DNA of 64,000 nt from Heyndrickxia camelliae (GTDB taxonomy: Bacteria > Bacillota > Bacilli > Bacillales > Bacillaceae_C), in assembly GCF_002844575.1 (NCBI RefSeq), contig NZ_PIQO01000002.1:248001-312000 (forward strand), written 5' to 3'. The first letter of the stretch is position 1, and the number at the start of each line of letters is the position of its first letter. Below are positions 1 to 9,274 of the stretch, one piece after another. The notes below the pieces were generated by a model. That model did no database searches. It saw only the letters and a list, made by a program, of their open reading frames with translations, and had not been told where the DNA came from. The translations under genes and the position numbers were made by a program.

Positions 1-34
1 CGGTTAAAATTGTTCTATAAAAAATCTATCTTGT

Positions 35-1357
35 CTAAAAGAAATATAAACCTACAATAAAAATAATACCTGAATATATTAACGCTGTAAGACAGAATCC
101 CATAATATCCCTCGCCTTAAGACCAGCGATTGCCAATGCAGGAAGCGCCCAAAACGGTTGCGCCATATTCATCCAAGCTTCTCCATATGCAATGGCCATG
201 GTTGCTTTTCCAAGGTTTGCACCAACTTCCTTTGCAGCAGAAATGACATATGGACCCTGTACAACCCAGTGCCCTCCACCTGATGGAACAGCTAAGTTAA
301 CAATTCCGGAACTTATAAAGGTTAATATCGGGAAAGTATGTACGTTAGAGATCGCTACAAAGAAATGTGTAATACTTTCTCCTAAACCAGATTGTTCCAT
401 CATGATTTGAATACCTGCATAAAATGGAAACTGCACCAATATACCAGCAGTTCCCCCAATAGCCCTTTGTACTGCTCGCATATAAGACATTGGTGTACCA
501 TGTAAAATAATCCCCATAATAAAGAAAATGAGATTTACTATATTGATATTAATATTAAATCCATTATGAGAGAAATAGTAAATAAAATATACAATTCCCA
601 AAAGACCAATGATATAAGCGAGAATTCTGCTTTCCTCCAGCTTCTCGGCAATACTAGCATTAGGAGGAAGTTTCTTAGATGTTGGCGGATCCTCTTTCAA
701 TAGCTCTGGATCAATCGCTACGATTTCATTTTCCGGCCGCATCATAAATTTAGTTAGGATTGGCAATGTAATCAAGATAGCTACCGTAATAAAAATGTTA
801 TAAGGTGTTAGTAATGTTTGTGAAATGGGAATAAGTCCTGCTAGTTTTTCAACCGGGTTACCTTCCGTGGCGGCTGCTAACGGCACTGAACCAGACAAAC
901 CTCCATGCCATGCTAAAAAACCCATATAAGCACTGGCAATTAATAATCGATAATCTACTTTTGGGATTCGCCGAGCTACTTCTCTAGCAAATAAAGCACC
1001 GACTACTAATCCGAATCCCCAGTTTATAATACAGCAAAAAGCAGACATAAATGTAACGAGCATGACACCTTGAGCAGGGGTATGAGCGAGGGAAGCCATT
1101 TTACCCATTCCCTTTCTTAACAGGGGTGAGCTTGCCAATGCATGTCCTGTTACAAGAACTAAAGCCATCTGCATGGAAAAAGCAAGCAGTCCCCAGAATC
1201 CATCTCCCCACATTTGGACAACATCCATCGGAGTGCTTGGGGTAATCGTTACACTAAGTATAAAGACAATAATTGTTAAAATCATTGCGAAGATTAGTGG
1301 ATCCGGTAAATACCGTTCCACTATCTTAGAAAAGAATTTTGTTACTGAACTAACCAT
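35..1357 (-). CDS. atoE: Short-chain fatty acid transporter, AtoE family
   Basis: This is a polytopic membrane protein of about 440 residues, the usual length of AtoE. It has many hydrophobic segments and conserved loops such as AFCCIINWGFGL and LAVPSGGGHWVVQGP that are typical of the SCFA_trans family, which imports short-chain acids such as acetoacetate or butyrate. It is the last gene of a leftward operon with a thiolase and the two CoA-transferase subunits, and this context fits uptake of the acid that the transferase then activates. Two in-frame ATGs lie 6 nt apart. The run GGGGG abuts the first ATG with no spacing but sits 6 nt before the second, so I start at 1357. No terminator is visible before the window edge. 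Confidence 0.93.
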   Translation of the reverse strand: MVSSVTKFFSKIVERYLPDPLIFAMILTIIVFILSVTITPSTPMDVVQMWGDGFWGLLAFSMQMALVLVTGHALASSPLLRKGMGKMASLAHTPAQGVMLVTFMSAFCCIINWGFGLVVGALFAREVARRIPKVDYRLLIASAYMGFLAWHGGLSGSVPLAAATEGNPVEKLAGLIPISQTLLTPYNIFITVAILITLPILTKFMMRPENEIVAIDPELLKEDPPTSKKLPPNASIAEKLEESRILAYIIGLLGIVYFIYYFSHNGFNININIVNLIFFIMGIILHGTPMSYMRAVQRAIGGTAGILVQFPFYAGIQIMMEQSGLGESITHFFVAISNVHTFPILTFISSGIVNLAVPSGGGHWVVQGPYVISAAKEVGANLGKATMAIAYGEAWMNMAQPFWALPALAIAGLKARDIMGFCLTALIYSGIIFIVGLYFF

Positions 1358-1432
1358 ATACATCCCCCGTTTATTTGATCTGTAAGAATAAGCTATGAAG
1401 ATTGCTTCTGATTATATAAATTTATTATTCTT

Positions 1433-2617
1433 CTATTTCTCCATCTCAACAATGGTTGAGATACCTTGGCCCCCACCAATGCAAAGGGTAGCCAATCCAT
1501 AGCGCGAGTCACTATGCTTCATCTCATGTAATAAAGTAACTAAAATTCTTGCACCACTTGCTCCAATCGGATGTCCAAGGGCAATTGCACCACCATTTAC
1601 ATTCAGTTTATCCTGTGGTATTTGAAGTTCACGTCCAACTGCTATTGATTGAGCGGCAAACGCCTCATTTGCTTCAATTCTATCCATATCATCAATAGTG
1701 AGCCCTGCTTGTTTAAGTGCCTTTTTCGTTGCTGGTACAGGTCCAATCCCCATGATTGTTGGATCAACACCAGCAGTTCCATTACCACGAATGACCGCCA
1801 TCGGTTTGATGCCATATTCATTCGCTTTTTCTCGGCTCATCAGTACTAGTGCTGCCGCACCATCATTGATACCAGAAGCATTTCCTGCTGTTACAGTTCC
1901 CTCCTGTTTAAATGCAGGTTTTAATTTTGAGAGATTTTCTGTTGTTACTCCTGACCTTGGGAATTCATCTGTGTCAAAAATAATCGGTTGGCCTTTTCTC
2001 TGCGGAATCACAACCGGAACAATCTCCTTTTTGAATTTTCCTGTTTTTATCGCATTCTCAGTTTTCTGTTGGCTCCAAGCAGCAAATTCATCTTGTTCTT
2101 CTCTGCTTATTTGAAATTGCTCGGCAATATTTTCTGCTGTAACTCCCATATGATAGGAGTTAATGGAGCATTGCAAGCCGTCAACGAGCATGCTGTCAAG
2201 GATTTTCCCATCTCCCATCCGGAATCCTGAACGTGCATCCATCAGTAGGTATGGTGCCATATTCATATTCTCCATGCCGCCAGCTACGATAATCTCTGCA
2301 TCACCTGTTTGAATTGCCTGGGCGGCTAGATGAACAGCTTTTAGACCGGAACCACATAATTTATTGATAGTCATAGAAGTGACTTCGACTGGTATACCAG
2401 CTTGGATAGCAGCTTGACGTGCAGGACCCTGACCAAGGCCAGCTTGAAGAACGTTACCCATAATTACTTCGTCCACTTGCTCCGCTTTTATACCAGCAAG
2501 TTCTATAGCTTCCCTAATCACAATTGCCCCTAATTCCGTTGCAGGCGTATTACTTAGCGCCCCCATAAAACGCCCAATCGCAGTACGTACAGCGCTCACA
2601 ATTACAACCTCACGCAT
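1433..2617 (-). CDS. Acetyl-CoA C-acetyltransferase (thiolase)
   Basis: A 394-residue thiolase that cleaves acetoacetyl-CoA with CoA into two acetyl-CoA, or runs the reverse condensation. The nucleophilic cysteine lies in NKLCGSG near residue 88. The [10 protein letters not shown] motif carries the catalytic histidine and CIGGGQG carries the second cysteine near the C-terminus. The order is scoA, scoB, thiolase, atoE, so it finishes acetoacetate breakdown after CoA transfer. The GGAGGG box is flush with the first ATG and 6 nt before the second, so 2617 is the chosen start. A 220-bp spacer containing three palindromic repeats separates it from scoB, unlike the tight spacing within the scoA-scoB pair. 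It resembles AtoB, MmgA and YhfS, and I cannot tell which orthologue it is. Confidence 0.95.
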   Translation of the reverse strand: MREVVIVSAVRTAIGRFMGALSNTPATELGAIVIREAIELAGIKAEQVDEVIMGNVLQAGLGQGPARQAAIQAGIPVEVTSMTINKLCGSGLKAVHLAAQAIQTGDAEIIVAGGMENMNMAPYLLMDARSGFRMGDGKILDSMLVDGLQCSINSYHMGVTAENIAEQFQISREEQDEFAAWSQQKTENAIKTGKFKKEIVPVVIPQRKGQPIIFDTDEFPRSGVTTENLSKLKPAFKQEGTVTAGNASGINDGAAALVLMSREKANEYGIKPMAVIRGNGTAGVDPTIMGIGPVPATKKALKQAGLTIDDMDRIEANEAFAAQSIAVGRELQIPQDKLNVNGGAIALGHPIGASGARILVTLLHEMKHSDSRYGLATLCIGGGQGISTIVEMEK

Positions 2618-2643
2618 AAACATCCCTCCAAATATAAATGAAA

Positions 2644-2747
2644 AATGGGTCTGGCCCCATTTCCCCAGTTAGTGGGACAGAGGATCCGGTCCTTTGTCCC
2701 GATATTAGTTGTGGCTGTGGGAGGAAGGATTCGGTCCTTTATCCCAC
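2644..2747. repeat. Cluster of three REP-like palindromes
   Basis: Three imperfect palindromes lie between scoB and the thiolase gene, at about 2644-2667, 2673-2700 and 2717-2747. Each has outer arms of the TGGGA/TCCCA type and an inner GGA..GGTCC-like core. A further worn copy (AGAACAGTAGAACCGTCCCA, about 2821-2840) touches the scoB stop codon. They belong to the family dispersed through the whole window. Confidence 0.8.
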
Positions 2748-2841
2748 TTAATAAATTCTCTGTTTACTATATTTTGAGTAAATCGGGAAAATCCGCTTTC
2801 TTTCTCTTTTGAAGCAGTCTAGAACAGTAGAACCGTCCCAA

Positions 2842-3495
2842 TTATTGTGCTGCCAATAATTTCGGTGCGATAGTAAACTCTGCCTCTGTTTTTTCTTTCA
2901 CTTCGGAAACGGTTACATTTTCTTGGGTTTCAATAAGCACCATTCCGTTTGGTGTAAAATCAAAAACAGCTAATTCTGTAATTAAACGATGTACAACTTG
3001 TTTTCCTGTAAGGGGCAATGAACATTCTCTTTTAATTTTTGATTCTCCGTATTTATTCACATGTTCCATAATGACAATTACTCGTTTTGCGCCATTAACA
3101 AGGTCCATGGCACCGCCCATTCCTTTAACCATTTTTCCAGGAATCATCCAGTTTGCTAGATCGCCTTTTTCCGAAACTTCCATGCCTCCTAGAATAGCTA
3201 AATCGATATGACCTCCTCGAATCATGGCAAATGATTCAGCACTATCAAAATATGATGCACCAGGCACGGCTGTAACGGTTTCTTTTCCAGCATTGATTAA
3301 ATCTGGATCTTCTTGTCCTTCCACTGGATATGGCCCGATTCCGAGCAAACCATTTTCTGATTGCAGTAAAACATTGAAATCAGCTGGGATTTCATTTGCT
3401 ACAAGCGTTGGTATCCCAATACCTAAATTAACATTCATTCCATCTTCAATTTCCTGTACCGCTCTCTTCACTATTTTTAGGTGTGAATCTTTCAT
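2842..3495 (-). CDS. scoB: 3-oxoacid CoA-transferase subunit B
   Basis: The beta subunit of a family I CoA-transferase, 217 residues. It carries the [10 protein letters not shown] motif whose glutamate is the catalytic residue that forms the acyl-CoA thioester intermediate, together with [10 protein letters not shown] and the N-terminal NLGIGIPT loop. With ScoA it moves CoA from succinyl-CoA to acetoacetate or a related acid. The alternative upstream ATG at 3510 has no ribosome site, whereas GGGAG lies 8 nt before the ATG at 3495, giving the length usual for the family. It follows scoA after about 26 bp. Its stop codon is next to a worn copy of the REP-like palindrome. Confidence 0.94.
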   Translation of the reverse strand: MKDSHLKIVKRAVQEIEDGMNVNLGIGIPTLVANEIPADFNVLLQSENGLLGIGPYPVEGQEDPDLINAGKETVTAVPGASYFDSAESFAMIRGGHIDLAILGGMEVSEKGDLANWMIPGKMVKGMGGAMDLVNGAKRVIVIMEHVNKYGESKIKRECSLPLTGKQVVHRLITELAVFDFTPNGMVLIETQENVTVSEVKEKTEAEFTIAPKLLAAQ

Positions 3496-3521
3496 TTTCG
3501 ACACTCCCATCTATGAAAATA

Positions 3522-4223
3522 TTATGCTTTTACAACAGTACGGCGTTCAATTCGTTTTTGATAATTCGTTCCGAGCAACAAACGTTGCACAAAAATACCT
3601 GGTGTATGAATTTCATCCGGATCCAGCTCACCTGGCTCAACGATTTCCTCTACTTCCGCTATCGTAATTTTTCCTGCCATCGCGGCTAACGGATTAAAGT
3701 TACGAGCTGCTTTGCGATACACAAGATTGCCAAGCGTATCTGCTTTCCATGCTTTCACAAGCGCAAAATCACCAACAATGCCGCGTTCCAATAGATAAGT
3801 TTTTCCATCAAACTCCTTTGTTTCCTTTCCTTCCGCAATTGGAGTTCCCACACCTGTTGCTGTATAAAATCCAGGTATACCTGCACCACCGGCACGAATC
3901 CGCTCTGCAAGTGTTCCTTGTGGCACTAATTCTACTTCCAATTCGCCACTTAAAAACTGTTGTTCAAAAATTTTATTTTCACCTACATAGGAAGACACCA
4001 TTTTTTTAATTTGTTTGTTTGCAAGAAGTATCCCCAGTCCCCAGTCATCTACACCGCAATTATTACTGACAACGGTTAAGTCCTTTGTTCCTTGTTCTTT
4101 AAGTGCCTGTATCGTAAATTCAGGTATCCCTGAAAGTCCAAAGCCCCCAACAATAATGGTTGCTCCATCCTCAATATCTGAAATCGCTTCCATAAAGGAA
4201 TGCATAACTTTGCTATTTTTCAT
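3522..4223 (-). CDS. scoA: 3-oxoacid CoA-transferase subunit A
   Basis: The alpha subunit of a family I CoA-transferase, 233 residues. It has the glycine-rich [10 protein letters not shown] loop near residues 27-36, the [13 protein letters not shown] segment, and the FYTATGVGT region that contacts CoA. It is the first gene of the leftward operon scoA-scoB-thiolase-atoE. A divergent LysR-type gene starts 134 bp upstream, the usual arrangement for control of such operons. A GGGGGC box precedes the ATG by about 9 nt. Exact acid specificity (acetoacetate, butyrate or other) cannot be read from the sequence. Confidence 0.95.
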   Translation of the reverse strand: MKNSKVMHSFMEAISDIEDGATIIVGGFGLSGIPEFTIQALKEQGTKDLTVVSNNCGVDDWGLGILLANKQIKKMVSSYVGENKIFEQQFLSGELEVELVPQGTLAERIRAGGAGIPGFYTATGVGTPIAEGKETKEFDGKTYLLERGIVGDFALVKAWKADTLGNLVYRKAARNFNPLAAMAGKITIAEVEEIVEPGELDPDEIHTPGIFVQRLLLGTNYQKRIERRTVVKA

Positions 4224-4357
4224 TCATAAAGCCCCCTTTAATCGCTTATAAAATTCTGAATGATCCAACATTCAGTTTACAGTTCACCTTTTTATTAGTA
4301 AAATACATATATAGAATAAATAGTATGAAATTAAGGAATAAATAGGAGTTTTCAGTA

Positions 4358-5233
4358 ATGGATTTACGTGAAATAAAATTATTTATCGAAGTAGCAGACC
4401 ACATGAGTTTTACAAAAGCTGCCGAACATTCCTATGTATCACAGCCCTCCCTCAGCAAAATTGTCAAAAAACTCGAAGAAGAGCTGCAAGTTGAACTGTT
4501 TGATCGCTCTACTCGCCATCTAAGATTAACAGATGCAGGCAAAATTGTTTATCAACAAGGACGTAAAGCACTAGCCCCATTAAATGAGTTACATATTCTT
4601 TTAGATGAACTGAGAAATCTTGAAATAGGAGAGATTAAGATTGGCATTCCTCCGCTCATTGGCACTCTTTTTTTTCCGGAAATCGCTAGGAAATTTCACG
4701 CGGATTACCCTAAGGTGAAACTTCATCTTGTTGAATTGGGAGCAAAACGGATTGCAACTATCGTGGAGGATAGCCAAATTGATTTGGGGATCATTGTCCT
4801 ACCTGCTGATGAGGAAAAGTTCAATGTATATCCATTCATCACGGACGAATTTGTATTATTTATATATGAGGAACACCCACTTGCAAATCGCAACTCGGTG
4901 ATATTGAACGAATTGAAAGATGAAAAATTCATCTTGTTTTCAGAGGATTTCACATTGCATGACTATGTAATAAAAGCGTGCAACGAAGCAGGCTTTGAAC
5001 CCATTGTTTCATATGAAAGCAGTCAATGGGATTTAATTGTTGAACTCGTTTCTTCCAAAATGGGGATAACCCTTTTACCAAAATCCATCTTTTACATGCA
5101 AAACCATGCCAATGTCAAAATGATTCCTATTAAAGAGCCTACCCTCTTATGGAAGTTAGGAATTATTACTAAAAAGGACGCTTATCTTTCGTTTTCATTG
5201 AAGCAGCTTTTAAACATACTTATTGGAACTTAA
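4358..5233 (+). CDS. LysR-family transcriptional regulator, probably of the scoAB operon
   Basis: A 291-residue LysR-type regulator. The N-terminal winged HTH (residues 1-60) contains the standard FTKAAEHSYVSQPSLSKIVKKLE recognition region in shortened form FTKAAE...SQPSLSK. The rest is a periplasmic-binding-like effector domain starting near GEIKIGIPP at about residue 90. It is divergent from scoA, so the 134-bp gap very likely holds both promoters and its binding site. The effector could be acetoacetate or another acid, by inference from the neighbours only. An AGGAG box precedes the ATG. Confidence 0.92.
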   Translation: MDLREIKLFIEVADHMSFTKAAEHSYVSQPSLSKIVKKLEEELQVELFDRSTRHLRLTDAGKIVYQQGRKALAPLNELHILLDELRNLEIGEIKIGIPPLIGTLFFPEIARKFHADYPKVKLHLVELGAKRIATIVEDSQIDLGIIVLPADEEKFNVYPFITDEFVLFIYEEHPLANRNSVILNELKDEKFILFSEDFTLHDYVIKACNEAGFEPIVSYESSQWDLIVELVSSKMGITLLPKSIFYMQNHANVKMIPIKEPTLLWKLGIITKKDAYLSFSLKQLLNILIGT

Positions 5234-5345
5234 ACAAAGCAGGGTGCTGCAACACTAGTAGTCACAGGCAAGACAAAGGAAACACAAACGGAGATCCGCT
5301 ATTCTCATGCTTCCTACATATCCGGTCCCTGTGCCCTCACAGAAT

Positions 5346-5374
5346 TGGGACGAGGGACCGGACCCTCTATCCCA
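5346..5374. repeat. REP-like palindrome overlapping a stop codon
   Basis: A near-perfect palindrome, TGGGACGAGGGACCGG followed by its mirrored arm. The last two sense codons and the TAG stop of the reductase gene at 5367 are formed by the right arm of the repeat, so insertion or drift of the element has set the C-terminus of that protein. Confidence 0.85.
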
Positions 5375-6362
5375 TCTTAAGACCGATTTTGCCTAATTGT
5401 TTGGCATTTTCTAATCGATGGAATGCTTCCATATATTGTTCAAGCGGATATACTTGGTCCACTACTGGTCTAATCTGATGCTTTTCGATGAACTGTACCA
5501 TTTCTTTATACTCTTCCCCGCTTCCCATTGTGGAACCTAGAAAGTTAAATTGTCCATAAAAGAAAGCACGGAGATCCAGCTGCATGACATCACCTGTTGA
5601 AGAGCCGAATGTTACGATTGTACCGCCTTGACGTAATTGCTTTAGTGATTTATTCATTGTAGCTGCTCCGACACAATCAATGATTAGATCCATTTTTTCT
5701 CCATTAAGTTCTTCATCCCAGTCTACGCCCGTGTCAATTGCCTTATCAGCACCGATTTCCAGGGCTTTCTTACATTTTTCCTGTGAACGTGATGTTACAT
5801 AAACAGTTGCGCCTGCTGCCTTTGCAAATTGCAGCATAAAGGTTGCTACTCCACTTCCAATTCCAGGAATAAGCACCTTCATACCAGATTGCACATTTCC
5901 TCTTGTAAATAAAGCACGATAGGCAGTTAAAGCTGCTAACGATAAAACACCTGCTTCCTCCCAGGTTAAATATGAAGGCTTTGCCACCACATTTTCTGCA
6001 TGAACAACTATTTTTTCCGAAAAAGTACCATCGGTTGGATGGCCAAGAATGTCGAAACCAGCTGGTGGTGCATCACTCTTCTCTTTCCAGCCCAAGCTAG
6101 GGTTAATCATTACCTCGTCCCCGATCTTAACATCCTTTACGCCTTCCCCAACGGCATCAACGACACCGGCACCATCGGAACCTACGATAACAGGCGGATC
6201 TGTATGTTTGTGCCGGTTAAGGACAACAAATAAATCGCGATGATTTAATCCCGCTGTTTTTAGCTTCACCCTTACCTCGCCTGCTTTAGGAACTTTTTCA
6301 TCTACTTCCCTTACAGATAATCCCTCAAAACCATCTTTTTCTGCATGAACGATTGCTTTCAT
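5367..6362 (-). CDS. Zinc-free MDR-family alcohol dehydrogenase / quinone reductase
   Basis: A medium-chain dehydrogenase/reductase of 331 residues. It has an N-terminal GroES-like domain with GEVRVKLKTAGLNHRDLF and GSDGAGVV, and a Rossmann domain around residues 140-280 with GIGSGVATFMLQFAKAAG as the nucleotide-binding loop. The cysteines of the catalytic and structural zinc sites of true alcohol dehydrogenases are absent, so an NAD(P)H quinone or enone reductase role is likely. It resembles B. subtilis YogA-type proteins. AGGAG lies 8 nt before the ATG. It is the third gene after an LD-carboxypeptidase and an M20 amidohydrolase. Its final codons and stop lie within a REP-like repeat. Confidence 0.88.
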   Translation of the reverse strand: MKAIVHAEKDGFEGLSVREVDEKVPKAGEVRVKLKTAGLNHRDLFVVLNRHKHTDPPVIVGSDGAGVVDAVGEGVKDVKIGDEVMINPSLGWKEKSDAPPAGFDILGHPTDGTFSEKIVVHAENVVAKPSYLTWEEAGVLSLAALTAYRALFTRGNVQSGMKVLIPGIGSGVATFMLQFAKAAGATVYVTSRSQEKCKKALEIGADKAIDTGVDWDEELNGEKMDLIIDCVGAATMNKSLKQLRQGGTIVTFGSSTGDVMQLDLRAFFYGQFNFLGSTMGSGEEYKEMVQFIEKHQIRPVVDQVYPLEQYMEAFHRLENAKQLGKIGLKMG

Positions 6363-6404
6363 GATCGAGTCTCCTTATTATGTAGTTTTCAAATTACAAC
6401 ATTT

Positions 6405-7589
6405 TTACCCTAAAAAACGCAAAGCATTCGCAACCTGCATTGCAACACCAATTTTCAAGCTATGCTCATCGATGTTAAAAAGCGGTGTGTGTACGTCATG
6501 GATAATGCCTTTTTCATTATTTCGTACACCTAGGCGGAAAAAGGCACCAGGTATTTCTTTCGCAAAAAACGCAAAGTCTTCCACTCCTAAGCTTGGCTTA
6601 GTTAGAACCTTCACATTTTCCTTTCCTATTAAGGTCTCGCCGCTGGCCTTTACAATATCCACCATTTCGTCAGCATTAATCAAGGAAGTATAGCCAGGTT
6701 CAACGGTTAGTACTGCGTGACCGCCCATTCCCTTTGCCACAAAGGTAACGGTATCCTCTAATTTTTGCAAAACAGACTCACGAATTTCAGGTATCAGTGT
6801 ACGTACCGTTCCAACGAGCTTCACTTCATCCGCAACAATATTTCCTTGCGTTCCTCCATGAATCGTACCAAGCGAAATGACAGCTGATTCACGGGCATCC
6901 ACACCACGACTAACGATGGTTTGCAGGGCACTAATAACTTGTGCGGCAATAACAATGGCATCCTTTCCCATATACGCGTAGGCACCATGCGCATTTTGAC
7001 CTTTTACCGTTATGAATATCGTATCAGAAGAAGCATTCATTTGCCCATATTTGACTCCGATTTTTCCAACGGGTAAGTCTGTATCGACATGAAGCCCGAA
7101 GATTGCATCAACTTTTGGGTCTTCCAATACGCCTTCTTTTATCATGGGGACGGCTCCACCTACTGTTTCTTCGGCTGGCTGAAACAGTAACTTAATATTC
7201 CCTTTCAATAAATGTTTGTTTTGATTTAAAAGCTTCGCAGCTCCCAATAAAACGGTCATATGCGCATCATGTCCGCATGCATGCATTTTCCCATCGATAG
7301 TGGACTTATATGGTACATCACTTTGTTCTAAAATTGGCAAGGCATCCATATCTGCTCGCAACGCAATGGTTTTTCCATCCTGATCCCCTTTAATGAGTCC
7401 TACCACACCAGTATTTGCAATTCCCGCTGTGTATGGAATGCCCATCTCATTCAGGTATTCACAAATCTTATCCTTCGTTCTATATTCCTCCATACCAAAT
7501 TCGGGATAAGTATGAAAATCTCTCCGCATTTTGATTAACCATGGGAAAATTTCTTGTGCTTGTTGTAGCAAATCCTCTTTTTCTATCAT
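6405..7589 (-). CDS. M20-family amidohydrolase / metallopeptidase
   Basis: A 394-residue M20D-type amidohydrolase that hydrolyses N-acyl amino acids or a dipeptide-like amide. Metal-site residues are visible: HACGHDAH with Cys105 and His107, the QPAEE glutamates at 140-141, His167 in GLHVD, and a histidine near the C-terminus in IIHDVHTPLF. A lid domain lies between about 180 and 290. The reading frame is open upstream, but the start at 7589 gives the family N-terminus (MIEKEDLL) and overlaps the upstream LD-carboxypeptidase stop as ATGA, which indicates translational coupling. The pairing with a muropeptide carboxypeptidase suggests a peptide-recycling or scavenging role. The substrate is unknown. 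Confidence 0.92.
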   Translation of the reverse strand: MIEKEDLLQQAQEIFPWLIKMRRDFHTYPEFGMEEYRTKDKICEYLNEMGIPYTAGIANTGVVGLIKGDQDGKTIALRADMDALPILEQSDVPYKSTIDGKMHACGHDAHMTVLLGAAKLLNQNKHLLKGNIKLLFQPAEETVGGAVPMIKEGVLEDPKVDAIFGLHVDTDLPVGKIGVKYGQMNASSDTIFITVKGQNAHGAYAYMGKDAIVIAAQVISALQTIVSRGVDARESAVISLGTIHGGTQGNIVADEVKLVGTVRTLIPEIRESVLQKLEDTVTFVAKGMGGHAVLTVEPGYTSLINADEMVDIVKASGETLIGKENVKVLTKPSLGVEDFAFFAKEIPGAFFRLGVRNNEKGIIHDVHTPLFNIDEHSLKIGVAMQVANALRFLG

Positions 7590-8524
7590 GACTGAACCAC
7601 ACTTTCTTCTATGCTTAAACTGCCATTGGTAGCATCTAGTTTTGCTTTTACTCCGAATGGTAAGGTAATTTTTGTATTGCAATGACCTGCCTGAAGATTA
7701 TAGATGGTTGGTTTTCCAAACGGTGCAACAATAGTTTTAAATACATCAACAGTATCAAATCCATGAGAATAATTTGGTGATTCACTTTCCGTAAATGTCC
7801 CAAAAATTATACCTGCTGCCTCTTCAATTTTTCCTGCTAAAGCTAATTGTGTCAGCATTCGATCCACTTTGAATGGTTCTTCCCCTACGTCCTCAAGGAA
7901 TAAAATTTTCCCCTTCGTATCCAATTCATAAGGCGTGCCCATTAGCGCCGTGACAAGGCATAAGTTTCCGCCAACCATTTCTCCTTCTGCCACACCATCT
8001 ACTAAACTGAAAATCTCTTCTTCTTCAGGATTTTGGACAATTCCCAGTGGGGTTGGATCCATTAATACTCGTAATAAGGAAGTTCGGGTAAAATCATCGC
8101 TATCTAATAGATCTGATGTTGCCATTGGTCCATGTACCGTCGCTAATCCGCATTTTTGCAGGAAAACAGTATGTAACGCGGTGATATCACTATATCCAAT
8201 AAATAATTTCGGATGTTGAACTATCGTTTCATAGTCAAGATAAGGCAATAATTGCGGTGTACCGTATCCACCACGCAAACAGAGAATGGCGTCAATTTCC
8301 GGATCTGAAAACATTTCATTAAGCTCATCTGCACGATTTTTGGGAGGTCCCGCTAAATAGCCGCCATACTCTTCATAACAGCTTTTTCCAACCTTGACTT
8401 GAAAACCAAGCTCACGAATAACCTGAATGGCCATTGGTACATTTTCCGCCTTCGTCGGACTTGCCGGAGCGGTTAACCCCAGAGTATCTCCAAACTTCAG
8501 CTTCTTCCCTTTAAACTTTTCCAA
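7586..8524 (-). CDS. LD-carboxypeptidase (peptidase family S66)
   Basis: A 312-residue serine peptidase of the LdcA/MccF/YkfA family, which removes the terminal D-alanine from murein tetrapeptides or cleaves related amides in the cytoplasm. The triad is visible: nucleophile Ser112 in GYSDITAL, Glu211 in FLEDVGEEP and His281 in LQAGHCNTKI. The start is TTG, 9 nt after AGGAGGAG; no ATG fits. The gene ends in an ATGA overlap with the M20 gene. In B. subtilis the relative YkfA belongs to a murein peptide recycling operon, so the pair here may do similar work. Three REP-like palindromes sit immediately upstream. Confidence 0.92.
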   Translation of the reverse strand: MEKFKGKKLKFGDTLGLTAPASPTKAENVPMAIQVIRELGFQVKVGKSCYEEYGGYLAGPPKNRADELNEMFSDPEIDAILCLRGGYGTPQLLPYLDYETIVQHPKLFIGYSDITALHTVFLQKCGLATVHGPMATSDLLDSDDFTRTSLLRVLMDPTPLGIVQNPEEEEIFSLVDGVAEGEMVGGNLCLVTALMGTPYELDTKGKILFLEDVGEEPFKVDRMLTQLALAGKIEEAAGIIFGTFTESESPNYSHGFDTVDVFKTIVAPFGKPTIYNLQAGHCNTKITLPFGVKAKLDATNGSLSIEESVVQS

Positions 8525-8544
8525 TTCTGAAATCTCCTCCTAAT

Positions 8545-8698
8545 AGGGACGAAGGAACCAGTCCCTCGTCTCGTTAAAAATGTGGGGGGATGAAGGGTCT
8601 GGTCCCTCGTCTCGTTTAATACGTTAACGAGTGTATGGATTGAAAAGTCATTCCCTCATCCCCTCGAAAAGGGATATGGTGCCTGTCCCCTTGTCCCT
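8545..8698. repeat. Cluster of three REP-like palindromes
   Basis: Copies lie at about 8545-8575, 8583-8617 and 8666-8698. The first two have TCGTCTCGTT ends. The third (GTGCCTGTCCCCTTGTCCCT) overlaps the TAG stop at 8697-8699 of the broken spmB gene. The cluster fills the gap between spmB and the LD-carboxypeptidase ribosome site. Confidence 0.8.
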
Positions 8699-9228
8699 AA
8701 AACATTAGATTTACAATAATCACGGAGGCAACGATGCCAACAAAGTCCGCGATTAATCCCGCTGCTAAGGCATGACGGCTGTTTCTAATAGCAATGGCTC
8801 CAAAGTATACGGCAATAACTAAAAGGTGGTTTCTGTCGATTCTGAAATAACAGATGCATTATTACCGATTACAGAATCTGGCCCATAATGTTTAAATAAA
8901 TCAACCATAATGCCTTGTGATCCCCCTCCCGAAAGCGGTCTCATTAATGCCATAGGAATAACTTCTTTCGGCATTCCAAACCACTCCCCAATGGGTGCTA
9001 ACAATCTTGTAAGTAAATCCATAGCCCCGGATGCACGAAAAACACCAATAGACACGAGGATTGCTACTAAATAAGGAATAATTTTTACCGCTGTAGAAAA
9101 GCCTTCCTTTGCTCCCTCTGTGCCTCGTATACTTTTACTTTGCGAATTATCCCATATAAAGGGATGAATAATAATAAAAATGGAATCGCATAAAGCGATA
9201 TGTTTTTCATAATATCTACAAACATCAT
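8697..9228 (-). pseudogene. spmB: Spore maturation protein B, broken by two frameshifts
   Basis: Conceptual translation of the minus strand gives a SpmB-like membrane protein in three frames. The N-terminus (MMFVDIMKNISLYAIPFLLL, then IRKVKVYE) ends in a shifted frame near 9118-9125. The centre (PYLVAILVSIGVFRASGA, then ALMRPLSGGGSQG and YGPDSVIG) follows the SpmB pattern. At about 8818-8822 the frame shifts again within STETTF, and the C-terminus continues as AVYFGAIAIRNSRHAL up to a TAG at 8697. SpmB acts with SpmA in spore core dehydration. The two shifts make a working product unlikely unless they are sequencing errors. It lies 47 bp downstream of spmA, which is also broken. Confidence 0.8.
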
Positions 9229-9274
9229 ATGCCCCTACTTTCCCTATTAGAATGATCGTATCTTTCGTTATGTT

